64,000 nt of DNA from Sphingomonas endolithica (GCF_025231525.1 NZ_CP103057.1:2552501-2616500); one strand, 5' to 3'. Shown: positions 53,268 through 61,997, counted from the stretch's first letter. Notes: a model not told the origin generated them from the letters alone. A program made the numbers and translations.

Positions 53268-54464
53268 ATGCGTGAAGCCGCGATCGTCGCCACCGCCCGT
53301 ACGCCGATCGGCAAGGCGTATCGCGGGGCGTTCAACGCCACCGAGGCGCCGGTGCTTGCGGCGCATGTGATGAACGCCGCGGTCGAGCGCGCCGGGATCG
53401 ATCCGGCGCGGATCGACGAGATCTTCTGGGGCGTGGGCGGGCAATATGGCACGCAGGGCGGCAATGCCGGGCGCATGGCAGTGTTCGCCGCCGGGCTGCC
53501 GCAGAGCGTGCCCGCCTTCACGCTGGACCGGAAGTGCGGCTCGGGCCTGACCGCCGTCGCGCTCGCAGCCCGCTCGATCATCTGCGACGAAATGGACGTG
53601 GCGCTGGCCGGCGGGATGGAGTCGATCAGCCTGACCGTCACCAAGGAGGCGCCGCGCTTCGTCAACCAGTCCGTCACCGCGCGTGAGCCGGCGGCGTACA
53701 TCCCGATGATCGAGACGGCGGAGATCGTCGCCGAGCGGTACGGCATCAGCCGCGAGGCGCAGGATGCCTATGGTGCGCAGAGCCAACAACGTGCGGTCGC
53801 CGGGTTGAAGGCGGGGGCGTTCGCCGAGGAAGTCGCGCCGATCACCGTGGAAAAGGCGTTGTTCGACAAGGCCAGTACCCGCACCGGCAGCGAGACGGTG
53901 ACGCTCTCGCAGGACGAGGGCATTCGCGACGGCACCACGGCAGAGGGGCTGGCAGGCCTGAAAACGGTATGGCCGGGCGGGGAATTCAGCGGGCCGGGGA
54001 GCAGCATCACCGCGGGCAATGCCAGCCAATTGTCGGACGGCGCATCGGCGCAGATCGTAATGGACCGCCGCACCGCGGAAGCCGAGGGCAAGGACATCCT
54101 TGGCATCTATCGCGGTTTCCAGGCCGCGGGCTGCGCGCCGGACGAGATGGGCATCGGGCCGGTGTTCGCGATCCCCAAATTGCTCGCGCGCGCCGGGCTG
54201 TCGGTCGCGGATATCGGCTTGTGGGAGTTGAACGAAGCGTTCGCCTCGCAATGCCTGTATTGCCGCGATCATCTCGGCATCGATCCGGACAAGTATAACG
54301 TCAATGGAGGCGCGATCGCGGTCGGCCATCCGTTCGGCATGACCGGGTCGCGGCTGGTGGGGCATGCGCTGATCGAGGGGCGCAAGCGCGGCGTGCGCTA
54401 TGTCGTGGTGTCGATGTGCACCGCAGGCGGGATGGGCGCGGCGGGCTTGTTCGAGATCGCGTAG
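53268..54464 (+). CDS. Acetyl-CoA C-acyltransferase (thiolase)
   Basis: A 398-residue degradative or biosynthetic thiolase. Catalytic Cys90 is in [13 protein letters not shown]; the second site is His at about 353 ([18 protein letters not shown]) and Cys at about 384 ([17 protein letters not shown]). [18 protein letters not shown] is the third signature. The N-terminal [19 protein letters not shown] is standard. It may close beta-oxidation; the sequence is closer to acyl-CoA acyltransferases than to PhaA, though I cannot separate them firmly. Confidence 0.95.
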   Translation: MREAAIVATARTPIGKAYRGAFNATEAPVLAAHVMNAAVERAGIDPARIDEIFWGVGGQYGTQGGNAGRMAVFAAGLPQSVPAFTLDRKCGSGLTAVALAARSIICDEMDVALAGGMESISLTVTKEAPRFVNQSVTAREPAAYIPMIETAEIVAERYGISREAQDAYGAQSQQRAVAGLKAGAFAEEVAPITVEKALFDKASTRTGSETVTLSQDEGIRDGTTAEGLAGLKTVWPGGEFSGPGSSITAGNASQLSDGASAQIVMDRRTAEAEGKDILGIYRGFQAAGCAPDEMGIGPVFAIPKLLARAGLSVADIGLWELNEAFASQCLYCRDHLGIDPDKYNVNGGAIAVGHPFGMTGSRLVGHALIEGRKRGVRYVVVSMCTAGGMGAAGLFEIA

Positions 54465-54722
54465 CGCGAGAATTAGCGTAGCTAAATCGAGCTTCAAGCT
54501 ACGCGATCGGCCGACGGCGCCGTAGCGCCGGTCGACGGCGCGGCTATGCCGCGGCGTGTTCTGGCTGTCCGTACTTCGTTGCGATTCTTGCTTCCTGCCA
54601 TGGGCGGGCGAGAAGAAGCTGGATCCCCGCTTTCGCGGGGATGACGAAGAAGGTGGGGATGACGAAGACGGTGGAGATGACAGGGCTGGGGGCGGTGACA
54701 GGCGCGACAGGGCTGGCATCGA
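54465..54722. other. Intergenic region with small hairpins
   Basis: This 258-bp gap between convergent thiolase and ArsR genes has no supported gene. It holds GC-rich dyads (GGCGCCGTAGCGCCGG; CGCGGCTATGCCGCGG at 54539-54554) and one lone family A arm at 54621-54648 (TGGATCCCCGCTTTCGCGGG). These may end both transcripts. Confidence 0.6.
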
Positions 54723-55286
54723 TCAGGGCGCATCGGGCACCCCGCTCCAGCAGCCTTGCCAGCGGCCGAGCGCCAGGTGGGCGTCGCGTAGCGGGGCGGG
54801 ACGGAGGGAGCAGAGCTGTTGCCGTCCAACACGGCGGCGCTCGATCAGGCCGGCGCGTTCGAGCATCTTGACGTGCTTGGCGGCGGCGGCGAAGCTCATC
54901 GCGTGCGGCCGGGCAAGCGCGCCGATGCTGTGTTCGCCCTGCCGCAGCATGATCAGCATCACGTAGCGGGAGGGATCGGCGAGCGCGGCGAAGGTGGCGT
55001 TCAGACCTTCAACCCACTGGTCGAACGTCAGCGCCGCGACATGGGCGTTCAACCGATCGGTTGAGGGTTCCGGCGGATTTGCGCGGATTTCTGCGCCAAT
55101 GTTGAGACTGTTGTGGTTGGAAGCTGTTTTTCCGCCCTCGTTCAACCCGCTGGTTGAACGTGTCGCGGCCTGAGCGTCGGCCGGCAGCTGGTCGGGGCGA
55201 CGGCGCTCCTCCGGCTGCAGTGACGAGCGATGGCCGGCGGCGACCCAGGCGGCGAGCGCCGGCGATACGTTCTTGCTTCGTTCCAT
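54723..55286 (-). CDS. ArsR-type winged-helix regulator with repeat-derived N-terminal extension
   Basis: The C-terminal ~85 residues are an ArsR/HTH_20 DNA-binding domain: LNATFAALADPSRYVMLIML, then the recognition helix in MSFAAAAKHVKMLERAGLIE and the wing RRRVGRQQLCSLRPAPL. From ATG 55286 it has 187 residues; the first ~85 are unlike ArsR and are encoded by element X (palindromes at 55141-55158 and 55048-55065). A TTG at 55050-55052 would give a normal 110-residue protein. No metal-binding Cys pair is visible near the recognition helix, so the effector is unknown. Such regulators often sit next to SRPBCC-domain genes, which is not the case here. Confidence 0.8.
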   Translation of the reverse strand: MERSKNVSPALAAWVAAGHRSSLQPEERRRPDQLPADAQAATRSTSGLNEGGKTASNHNSLNIGAEIRANPPEPSTDRLNAHVAALTFDQWVEGLNATFAALADPSRYVMLIMLRQGEHSIGALARPHAMSFAAAAKHVKMLERAGLIERRRVGRQQLCSLRPAPLRDAHLALGRWQGCWSGVPDAP

Positions 55287-55323
55287 GGGCCCACGATATG
55301 CCGAGTGTCGGCTTGTAGGACAG
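55008..55323 (-). repeat. Element X, copy III: three palindromes, AATGTTGAGACTGTTG and CTGTCCTACA
   Basis: Palindromes TTCAACC-N4-GGTTGAA at 55141-55158, TTCAACC-GATC-GGTTGAG at 55048-55065 and, with one mismatch, TTCAACC-CACT-GGTCGAA at 55008-55025; AATGTTGAGACTGTTG at 55098-55113; TGTAGGACAG at 55314-55323. The minus-strand order is CTGTCCTACA, ATG, palindrome, CAACAGTCTCAACATT, palindrome, palindrome. It spans the ArsR promoter region and the 5' third of its frame. Confidence 0.65.
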
Positions 55324-55384
55324 CGTTTTTTGGCGGGCCTGGAATGGTAAGGATTCTGGACTGATCACTCCGTTCGTGTGGCGC

Positions 55385-55441
55385 GCCGTCGAGCACCTGC
55401 GCTTCGCTGGGTGTCTCGACTGCGCTCGACACGAACGGAGA
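55385..55441. repeat. Repeat, family E relaxed copy
   Basis: GGTGTCTCGACTGCGCTCGA followed by CACGAACGGAGAG, with the preceding GTCGAGCACCTGCGCTTCGC as an imperfect inverted partner. It lies between the E2 stop and the ArsR gene start. The 180-bp gap otherwise shows only the ArsR promoter side. Confidence 0.65.
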
Positions 55442-55466
55442 GGGAGGCATCCTCCGTCAGCGCGCT

Positions 55467-56840
55467 CTAATTGGCGAACAGCAGGACTGGCGTTTCGAGA
55501 TACTTCTTCAGCTCCTGCACGAAGCTTGCCGCATCCCAGCCATCGACGACGCGGTGGTCGCAGCTGATCGACAGGTTCATGAGCTTGGCGCGGATGATGT
55601 CGTCGCCGCGGAAGATCGGGCGCTCGACGATCTTGTTGGGGCCGATGATCGCGACTTCAGGACGGTTGATCACGGGCGTGGTGGCGACGCCGCCCAGCGG
55701 CCCGAGCGAGGTGACGGTCAACGTCGAGCCGCTGAGTTCGGCGCTGGTCGCCTTGCCGGTGCGGGCAGCCTCGGCCAGGCGGCCGATTTCGGTGGCGAGC
55801 TGCCAGACGTTGCGGTCCTGCGCGTCGCGGATCACCGGCACCATCAGGCCGGCATCGGTCTGCGTCGCCATGCCGAGATGGATGGCGCCGTGGCGGGTGA
55901 CCACGCCAGCCTCGTCGTCATAGCGCGCGTTGATCATCGGGAAGGCGGGGATCGCCTTGCAGATCGCGACGATCATCAGCGGGAGCATGGTGAGCTTGGG
56001 CCTTTGCCCACGATTGGCGTTGAGATCGGCGCGCATGTCCTCGAGTGCGGTGACGTCAATCTCGTCGACATAAGTGAAATGCGGGATCGCGCGCTTGGCC
56101 GCGGCCATGTTCTCGGCGATGCGGCGGCGCATGCCGATGACCTTGACCGCCTCGTCCGCGCGCGTGTTGCTGGCATGAGGGGCCTGGTATCCCTGGCCCT
56201 GGCCGTAGCGGAGGAAGGCGTCGAGATCGGCGTGGCGGACGCGATCGGAGTCGGTCTTTACGTGCGCGAGATCGATGCCGAGGTCCGCCGCGCGGGCGCG
56301 GACGGCGGGGGAGGCGAGGGCGTGGGTTTTCGGTGGCGCACTCTCCTCCGTTCGTCCCGAGCTTGTCGAAGGACGTGTCGAGGGTGTTGCGCCGGGGGCA
56401 GGTGCTTCGACAGGCTCAGCACGAACGGGGTCGGGCGATGACGCGGGAGCCAGGCTCGAGGTAACGACTTCCTCCACCCCCGGATTTTCCGCTTCGTACT
56501 GCTCCGCCACTTCGCGTTGCTCGCTGCTCAGCGGGACGGCCTTTACCTCGTCGGTGACCGGGCCGAGCGCGGGCGCTTCGGCGGCGGAGAACTCTGCCGC
56601 TTCGGTCTCGATCACCACCAGAGCGGCGCCGATCGACACCTGGTCGCCGACCTCCCCGGCCAGTTCGACGATCGTGCCCGATACGGGCGATTCCATCTCG
56701 ACCGTGGCCTTGTCGGTCATCATGTCGGCGAGTTGCTGGTCCTCCTCGACGCGGTCACCGATCGCGACGTGCCAGGCGACGATTTCCGCCTCGGAAATGC
56801 CTTCGCCGATGTCGGGGAGCTTGAAGGTGAAGCGTGCCAT
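55467..56840 (-). CDS. bkdB: Dihydrolipoamide acyltransferase E2 of a branched-chain 2-oxoacid dehydrogenase
   Basis: A 457-residue E2 with a lipoyl domain (FKLPDIGEGISEAEIVAWHV; lipoyl Lys44 in TDKATVEME), a peripheral subunit-binding domain (LASPAVRARAADLGIDLAHV, about residues 175-210) and the catalytic domain (RRRIAENMAAAKRAIPHFTY to CDHRVVDGWDAASF, with His429 and Asp433). The linker between lipoyl and PSBD (about residues 133-164) reads DPVRAEPVEAPAPG and RPSTSSGRTEES, which is translated family E repeat. Sequence and company fit BkdB; a 2-oxoglutarate or pyruvate E2 is less likely. The E3 gene is not in view. Confidence 0.93.
   Translation of the reverse strand: MARFTFKLPDIGEGISEAEIVAWHVAIGDRVEEDQQLADMMTDKATVEMESPVSGTIVELAGEVGDQVSIGAALVVIETEAAEFSAAEAPALGPVTDEVKAVPLSSEQREVAEQYEAENPGVEEVVTSSLAPASSPDPVRAEPVEAPAPGATPSTRPSTSSGRTEESAPPKTHALASPAVRARAADLGIDLAHVKTDSDRVRHADLDAFLRYGQGQGYQAPHASNTRADEAVKVIGMRRRIAENMAAAKRAIPHFTYVDEIDVTALEDMRADLNANRGQRPKLTMLPLMIVAICKAIPAFPMINARYDDEAGVVTRHGAIHLGMATQTDAGLMVPVIRDAQDRNVWQLATEIGRLAEAARTGKATSAELSGSTLTVTSLGPLGGVATTPVINRPEVAIIGPNKIVERPIFRGDDIIRAKLMNLSISCDHRVVDGWDAASFVQELKKYLETPVLLFAN
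56347..56430. repeat. Family E repeat pair inside the E2 linker
   Basis: Arm CCGTTCGTCCCGAGCTTGTC and onward (56347-56377) and arm GTGCTTCGACAGGCTCAGCA plus CGAACGGGG (56402-56430) are inverted to each other. Elsewhere the same arms are intergenic. Here they are in frame with the E2 gene. Confidence 0.9.
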
Positions 56841-56850
56841 TACCAGAAAT

Positions 56851-56922
56851 CCGTCCGTTTCGAGCGAAGTCGAGAAACATGGAGCCGCGTTCGTGTCTCG
56901 ACTTCGCTCGACACGAACGGGG
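56851..56922. repeat. Family E repeat pair between E1beta and E2
   Basis: TCCGTTTCGAGCGAAGTCGA (56851 on) and the inverted TCGTGTCTCGACTTCGCTCG plus ACACGAACGG. It fills the 99-bp gap between the E1beta stop and the E2 start. Confidence 0.8.
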
Positions 56923-56939
56923 GTGGATGGCCCACCAGC

Positions 56940-58013
56940 CTAGTCCTTCATCAATTTCTTGAGCGCCTCGCCGATGCGGACGGGGCCCGGGAAATAGGCC
57001 CATTCCAGGCTGTGCGGATAGGGCGTGTCGAAGCCGGTGACGCGCTCGATCGGCGCTTCGAGATGATAGAAGCAGCGTTCCTGCACGATCGCCGACAGCT
57101 CGGCGCCAAAACCGCTGGTGCGGGTCGCTTCGTGCACGATCATGCAGCGCCCGGTCTTCTTCACCGATGCCTCGATCGTGTCGATGTCGAGCGGCACCAA
57201 GGTGCGCAGATCGATGATCTCGGCATCGATCCCCGCTTCGGCGACGGTCGCGGTCGCGACATGCACCATCGTGCCATAAGCGAGGATGGTCAGCGCCTCG
57301 CCCGGGCGGACCACCTTGGCCTTGCCGAGTTCGACCTTGTAATAGCCGGTCGGCACCTCGCCTGCGGGATGCTTCGACCAATTCTGCGCCGGACGATCCC
57401 AATAGCCGTCGAACGGGCCGTTATAGATGCGCTTGGGTTCGAAGAAGATCGTCGGATCATTGTCTTCGATCGCCGCGATCAGCAGGCCCTTGGCGTCGTA
57501 TGGGGTCGAGGGGATCACCGTCTTCACGCCCGAGACGTGGGTGAAGATGCCCTCCGGGCTCTGGCTGTGCGTCTGGCCGCCGAAGATGCCGCCGCCGAAG
57601 GGCGAACGCACCGTCATCGGCGCGGTGAATTCACCGGCCGAGCGATAGCGCAAGCGCGCCGCTTCCGAGACGAGCTGGTCGAGCGCGGGGTAGATGTAAT
57701 CGGCGAACTGGATCTCGGGCACTGGGCGCAGGCCATAGGCGCCCATGCCGACGGCGACGCCGATGATGCCGAGCTCGCTGATCGGCGTGTCGAACACGCG
57801 CTGCTTGCCGTATTTCTGCTGCAGCCCGGCGGTGGCGCGGAACACGCCGCCGAAATAGCCGACATCCTCGCCCATGACGATCACGTCGGGATCGCGCGCC
57901 ATCATCACGTCCATCGCCGAATTGATCGCCTGGATCATGTTCATGCGGGTGGTGGGTTGGTCTTCGCCTTCGGCCGCTTCCTGCCGGACCGTGTTCGCTG
58001 TCACGTCACTCAC
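56940..58013 (-). CDS. bkdA2: 2-oxoisovalerate dehydrogenase E1 beta subunit
   Basis: A 357-residue transketolase-like subunit. MNMIQAINSAMDVMMARDPD, VIVMGEDVGYFGGVFRATAG (the TPP-activating Glu is in GEDVG), FADYIYPALDQLVSEAARLR and VRSPFGGGIFGGQTHSQSPE are the family blocks. The end EWAYFPGPVRIGEALKK is typical. I start it at GTG 58013, giving VSDVTANTVRQEAAEGEDQP before the conserved part; a GTG three codons later and an ATG at the MNMIQ block are alternatives. It follows E1alpha by 124 bp that are mostly a family A repeat. Confidence 0.93.
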   Translation of the reverse strand: MSDVTANTVRQEAAEGEDQPTTRMNMIQAINSAMDVMMARDPDVIVMGEDVGYFGGVFRATAGLQQKYGKQRVFDTPISELGIIGVAVGMGAYGLRPVPEIQFADYIYPALDQLVSEAARLRYRSAGEFTAPMTVRSPFGGGIFGGQTHSQSPEGIFTHVSGVKTVIPSTPYDAKGLLIAAIEDNDPTIFFEPKRIYNGPFDGYWDRPAQNWSKHPAGEVPTGYYKVELGKAKVVRPGEALTILAYGTMVHVATATVAEAGIDAEIIDLRTLVPLDIDTIEASVKKTGRCMIVHEATRTSGFGAELSAIVQERCFYHLEAPIERVTGFDTPYPHSLEWAYFPGPVRIGEALKKLMKD

Positions 58014-58024
58014 CCAACATACTC

Positions 58025-58119
58025 CGTCATTCCCGCGCAGGCGGGAATCCATACGCGTATCGCATCGATCGAGCCGCAACCGCCGAGATGATGGATCCCC
58101 GCCTGCGCGGGGAAGACGG
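58025..58119. repeat. Paired inverted repeat, family A, between E1alpha and E1beta
   Basis: Arms CGTCATTCCCGCGCAGGCGG plus GAATCCATA (58025-58053) and ATGGATCCCCGCCTGCGCGG plus GGAAGACGG (58091-58119). It lies inside a gene set that should be made in fixed ratio, 12 bp upstream of the E1beta start. Confidence 0.9.
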
Positions 58120-58137
58120 CGGAGCGCAAGGACCGCA

Positions 58138-59439
58138 TCACTTGCGCGCCCATGGGCGGCCGCTGGCGGTTTCTTCGGCGACCATCTGCGCCTGCTGTTC
58201 GCGCAGGTGCCAAGGCATGTCCTCGAACACGCCGTCGAACAGGGTGTCGAGCGGCTGATGCAGGCCGTGGCCGAGAATGCCGTTCTGTTCGGCTTCCTTT
58301 TGCGCGCGCTTCACCTCGTCGGCGAGTTCCTTGTCCTGCGCGGCGTGGCGTTCCTCGTCCCACTCGCCGATCGCGATCAGATGGTCCTTGAGGCGCTTGA
58401 TCGGATCGCCGAGCGGCCAGGCATTGGGCTCGCCTTCGCTGCGATACTGGCCGGGATCGTCAGAGGTGGAGTGGCCTTCGGCGCGATAGGTGAAATGCTC
58501 GATCAGCGTCGGTCCCTGGTTGGTGCGTGCGCGCTCCGCCGCCCAGGCGGTGGCGGCATAGACGGCGAGCGCATCGTTGCCGTCGACGCGCAGGCCGGCA
58601 ATGCCATAGCCGACCGCACGCGCCGCGAAGGTGGTCGATTCGGCGCCGGCGAAGCCCGAAAAGCTCGAGATCGCCCATTGATTGTTGACGACGTTCAGGA
58701 TCACCGGCGCGCGGTATACGCTGGCAAAGGTGCAGGCGGAGTGGAAGTCGCCTTCCGCGGTCGAACCCTCGCCGCACCAGGTGGCGGCAATGCGCGTGTC
58801 GCCCTTGGCGGCGCTGGCCATCGCCCAACCCACGGCCTGGGGATATTGCGTGGTGAGGTTGCCGGAGATCGAGAAGAAGCCGGCTTCCTTGACCGAATAC
58901 ATGATCGGCAATTGCTTGCCCTGCAGGCGATCGGCGGTGTTGGAATAGATCTGGTTCATCATGTCGACCATCGACCAGCCGCGCGCGATCAGCAGGCCCT
59001 GCTGGCGGTAGGATGGGAAACACATGTCGTCATAATCGAGCGCATAGGCGGCGGGAACGGCGACGGCCTCCTCGCCGGTGCACTTCATGTAGAAGCTGGT
59101 CTTGCCCTGGCGCTGCGCGCGGAACATGCGCTCATCAAAGGCGCGCACTAGTGCCATGCTGCGCAATATGTTGCGCAGCGTATCGGGCGCGAGCCGCGGG
59201 TTCCACGGGCCGACCGCCTGGCCGTCCTCGTCCAGCACGCGGACCAGTTGATAGGCGAGATCGGTGAACGTGCTCGCTTTGTCGGCGATGTCGGGGCGGC
59301 GCGTCTCGCCGGCGGGCGGCACGTGTACTTCGCTGAAGTCGACCGCGTCGCCCGGCCGGAACTTCGGCTCGGGCACGTAGAGCGACAATGGCTGCAGGTT
59401 GGCGCGCGCTGACGTGCCGCGCTCTGGGTCGCTGGCCAT
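58138..59439 (-). CDS. bkdA1: 2-oxoisovalerate dehydrogenase E1 alpha subunit
   Basis: A 433-residue TPP enzyme subunit. The TPP/Mg motif runs from GDTRIAATWCGEGSTAEGDF to LNVVNNQWAISSFSG; ALVRAFDERMFRAQRQGKTS and CTGEEAVAVPAAYAL precede it, and FTYRAEGHSTSDDPGQYR is the phosphorylation-loop region. The long N-terminal extension (about 60 residues) and the length are those of branched-chain E1, not pyruvate E1. GGAG lies 7 nt before the ATG at 59439. It is the first gene of the E1alpha-E1beta-E2 set. Confidence 0.95.
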   Translation of the reverse strand: MASDPERGTSARANLQPLSLYVPEPKFRPGDAVDFSEVHVPPAGETRRPDIADKASTFTDLAYQLVRVLDEDGQAVGPWNPRLAPDTLRNILRSMALVRAFDERMFRAQRQGKTSFYMKCTGEEAVAVPAAYALDYDDMCFPSYRQQGLLIARGWSMVDMMNQIYSNTADRLQGKQLPIMYSVKEAGFFSISGNLTTQYPQAVGWAMASAAKGDTRIAATWCGEGSTAEGDFHSACTFASVYRAPVILNVVNNQWAISSFSGFAGAESTTFAARAVGYGIAGLRVDGNDALAVYAATAWAAERARTNQGPTLIEHFTYRAEGHSTSDDPGQYRSEGEPNAWPLGDPIKRLKDHLIAIGEWDEERHAAQDKELADEVKRAQKEAEQNGILGHGLHQPLDTLFDGVFEDMPWHLREQQAQMVAEETASGRPWARK

Positions 59440-59542
59440 GAAATCTCCAAAATATCCGCTTGCTTGAACGCGCGGACTCACTGTGCGGCCCTTGTTATAA
59501 AATTTCAACGGCAATGGCGAGGGGGTGATTGGTGCCCTTGTT

Positions 59543-59674
59543 CCTCCCCGGCACGGGGAGGTGGCATGCGAAGCATGACGGAGGGGGATCTCCGTTAGCG
59601 CGGCGTTTGCGGATAGCCCCCTCCACCATTCGGCTAAGAAGCCGAACGGTCCCCCTCCCCGTTCCGGGGAGGAT
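59543..59674. repeat. Intergenic repeat, family F (CCTCCCCGGCACGGGGAGGTGGC)
   Basis: Left arm CCTCCCCGGCACGGGGAGGT (59543 on) with GCATGCGAAGCATGACGGAG, then an inverted right side (59614-59673) with CCCCCTCCACCATTCGGC and CCCCTCCCCGTTCCGGGGAG. It lies between the E1alpha and FAH genes. Confidence 0.8.
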
Positions 59675-59676
59675 AG

Positions 59677-60678
59677 TTACTCCACCGTTTGTTCGATCAC
59701 GCCGAAGATCGGGTGGTGGCGATCGTCCTCGGCCCAGATCCGTACCGTGTCGCCGGCCTTCAGGAACGGGGTCACGGCCTGGCCGCTCGTGATCGTTTCC
59801 ACCGTGCGCACTTCGGCGAGGCAGGAATAGCCGACGCCGCCATCGGCGATCGGCTTGCCCGGGCCGCCATCGGCATCGCGGTTGGAGACGGTGCCCGACC
59901 CGATGATCGTGCCCGCGCCCAGCTTCCGCGTCTTGGCGGCGTGCGCGATCAGCGTGCCGAAATCGAACGTCATGTCCTCGCCCGCCTCGGCGCGGCCGAA
60001 CGGCTGGCCGTTGAGATCGACCATCAGCTTGCGGTGCAATTTGCCGTCCCGCCACCACTCGCCCAGCACATCGGGGGTGACGAACACCGGCGAGAAGGCG
60101 CTGGCCGGCTTGGACTGGAAGAAGCCGAAGCCCTTGGCCAGTTCGCCGGGGATGAGGTTGCGCAAGCTGACGTCGTTGGTGAGGCCGACCAGGCGTACCG
60201 CGCCCAGCGCCTGATCGCGCGTCGCGCCCAGCGGGACGTCGCCGGTGACGACCACCACTTCCGCCTCGAGATCGGCGCCCCAGCTTTCGTCGGCGAGGGG
60301 GATCGGATCGCGTGGCCCCAAGAAGCCGTCGCTGCCGCCCTGGTACATCAACGGATCGTGCCAGAAGGTCTCCGGCATCTCCGCCGCGCGCGCCTGCCGC
60401 ACCAGGGCGACATGGTTCACATAGGCCGAGCCGTCGGCCCATTGATAGGCGCGCGGCAAGGGTGCCGCGGCGTCATGTTCATGGAAGCGGCGCATCGGGA
60501 TCATCTCGTGTTCGAGATCGGTCGCCAGATTCTGCAGGTCCGGCAGCAGCCGATCCCAATCGTCGAGCGCCGCCTGCAGCGTGGGCACGATATGGGTGGC
60601 ATCGGCGTACCAGGCGAGATCGGTCGACACGACGACGAGACATCCGTCGCGCCCGGATTTGAGGCTGGCCAGTTTCAT
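59677..60678 (-). CDS. Fumarylacetoacetate hydrolase family protein
   Basis: A 333-residue FAH-fold enzyme. MKLASLKSGRDGCLVVVSTD opens it; metal ligands are in ADLEAEVVVVTGDVPLGATR (the acidic pair) and VGLTNDVSLRNLIPGELAKG; GTIIGSGTVSNRD and SCLAEVRTVETI are further conserved blocks. It could be the true fumarylacetoacetase of tyrosine breakdown (maiA is in this window, though 22 kb away) or a related diketone hydrolase. It starts at ATG 60678 with GGAGAG upstream, divergent from the acyl-CoA dehydrogenase (122-bp gap). Confidence 0.92.
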   Translation of the reverse strand: MKLASLKSGRDGCLVVVSTDLAWYADATHIVPTLQAALDDWDRLLPDLQNLATDLEHEMIPMRRFHEHDAAAPLPRAYQWADGSAYVNHVALVRQARAAEMPETFWHDPLMYQGGSDGFLGPRDPIPLADESWGADLEAEVVVVTGDVPLGATRDQALGAVRLVGLTNDVSLRNLIPGELAKGFGFFQSKPASAFSPVFVTPDVLGEWWRDGKLHRKLMVDLNGQPFGRAEAGEDMTFDFGTLIAHAAKTRKLGAGTIIGSGTVSNRDADGGPGKPIADGGVGYSCLAEVRTVETITSGQAVTPFLKAGDTVRIWAEDDRHHPIFGVIEQTVE

Positions 60679-60800
60679 GCGCTCTCCTTCGTTTCGCCCA
60701 AGCATACCCCCCTCGCCCGATGAGTCGAGCGCAACCCGCTTGACGGCGACGATAGCCGTCCGCACACCGGCGAAAACAGTTGCAAGAGAGGACCTATCCC

Positions 60801-61955
60801 ATGTCGCTCGACAGCGTGTCCGGCCGCTTCGCTTACGGCGAGGATCACGAGGCGTTCCGCCAGACGGTGCGCAGCTTCCTGCAGAAGGAAGGCGTACCGC
60901 ACGTGAACGCCTGGGAAGAGGCGCGGCTGGTGCCGAAGGATTTCTGGCGCAAGGCAGGCGAGATCGGGATGCTGTGCCCGACCGTGCCCGAGGCCTATGG
61001 CGGGCTGGGCCTGGATTTCGGCTATAATGCGATCGTCGACGAGGAGATGGCGTATAACGGCGTGCCGGCCGGCTTCTCGCTGCAATCCGATATCGTCGCC
61101 GGCTATATCGAGCATTACGGCAGCGAAGAGCAAAAGGCCGAGTGGCTGCCCAGGATGGTGTCGGGCGAGGTGATCACGGCGATCGCGATGACCGAGCCGG
61201 GCACGGGATCGGACCTGCAGGCGATCCGCACCTCGGCCAGGAAAGACGGCAACCATTACGTCATCAACGGTTCGAAGACGTATATTACCAACGGCCAGAA
61301 TACCGATCTGACGCTCGTCGTCGCCAAGACCGATCCCGACGCCAAGCCGGCGTGGAAGGGCATGTCGATCATCCTGGTGGAAAGCGACCGCGATGGATTC
61401 AAGAAGGGGCGCAAGCTCGACAAGATCGGGCAGGATGCGGCCGACACCAGCGAGCTGTTCTTCGAAGACGTACGCGTGCCGATCACCAATTGCCTGGGCG
61501 AGGAGGGCAAGGGCTTCATCTACCTGATGAGCCAATTGCCGCAGGAGCGACTCAGCATCGCGGTGTCGGTGCAGGCTTCGGCGCAGAAGGCGTTCGACGA
61601 AACGGTGGAGTTCACCAAGACGCGCAAAGCCTTTGCCGGGATGGTGTTCGATTTCCAGAACACGCGCTTCGTGCTCGCCGACCTCAAGGCCAAGTTGCAG
61701 GTCGGCTGGGCGCATCTCGACTGGGCGATCACGCGGCACCTGAAGGGCGAACTGACCAACGAGGAGGGTGCCGCCGCCAAGCTGTGGCATACCGACCTGC
61801 AATGGGAAGTGATGGATGCGTGCCTGCAGCTGCATGGCGGCGCCGGATACATGAACGAATATCCGATCGCCCGGGCGTGGCGCGCAGCGCGGGTGACGCG
61901 GATCTTCGGCGGCACCAACGAGATCATGAAGGAATTAATCGGGCGCTCGTTGTAG
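60801..61955 (+). CDS. Acyl-CoA dehydrogenase, long-chain type
   Basis: A 384-residue FAD enzyme of the LCAD subgroup. AMTEPGTGSDLQAIRTSARK and NGSKTYITNGQNTDLTLVVA bind FAD and substrate; the C-terminal TRIFGGTNEIMKELIGRSL has GG instead of the MCAD catalytic Glu, as in LCAD, where the base is the Glu of an earlier helix (here AFDETVEFTKTRKAF). AGAGAGGA precedes the ATG at 60801. It probably works with the thiolase and branched-chain set in acyl-CoA breakdown. Confidence 0.95.
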   Translation: MSLDSVSGRFAYGEDHEAFRQTVRSFLQKEGVPHVNAWEEARLVPKDFWRKAGEIGMLCPTVPEAYGGLGLDFGYNAIVDEEMAYNGVPAGFSLQSDIVAGYIEHYGSEEQKAEWLPRMVSGEVITAIAMTEPGTGSDLQAIRTSARKDGNHYVINGSKTYITNGQNTDLTLVVAKTDPDAKPAWKGMSIILVESDRDGFKKGRKLDKIGQDAADTSELFFEDVRVPITNCLGEEGKGFIYLMSQLPQERLSIAVSVQASAQKAFDETVEFTKTRKAFAGMVFDFQNTRFVLADLKAKLQVGWAHLDWAITRHLKGELTNEEGAAAKLWHTDLQWEVMDACLQLHGGAGYMNEYPIARAWRAARVTRIFGGTNEIMKELIGRSL

Positions 61956-61997
61956 AAAGCGGTGCTGCTCGGTGACTGGCGCGACGCACAGAGCGAC

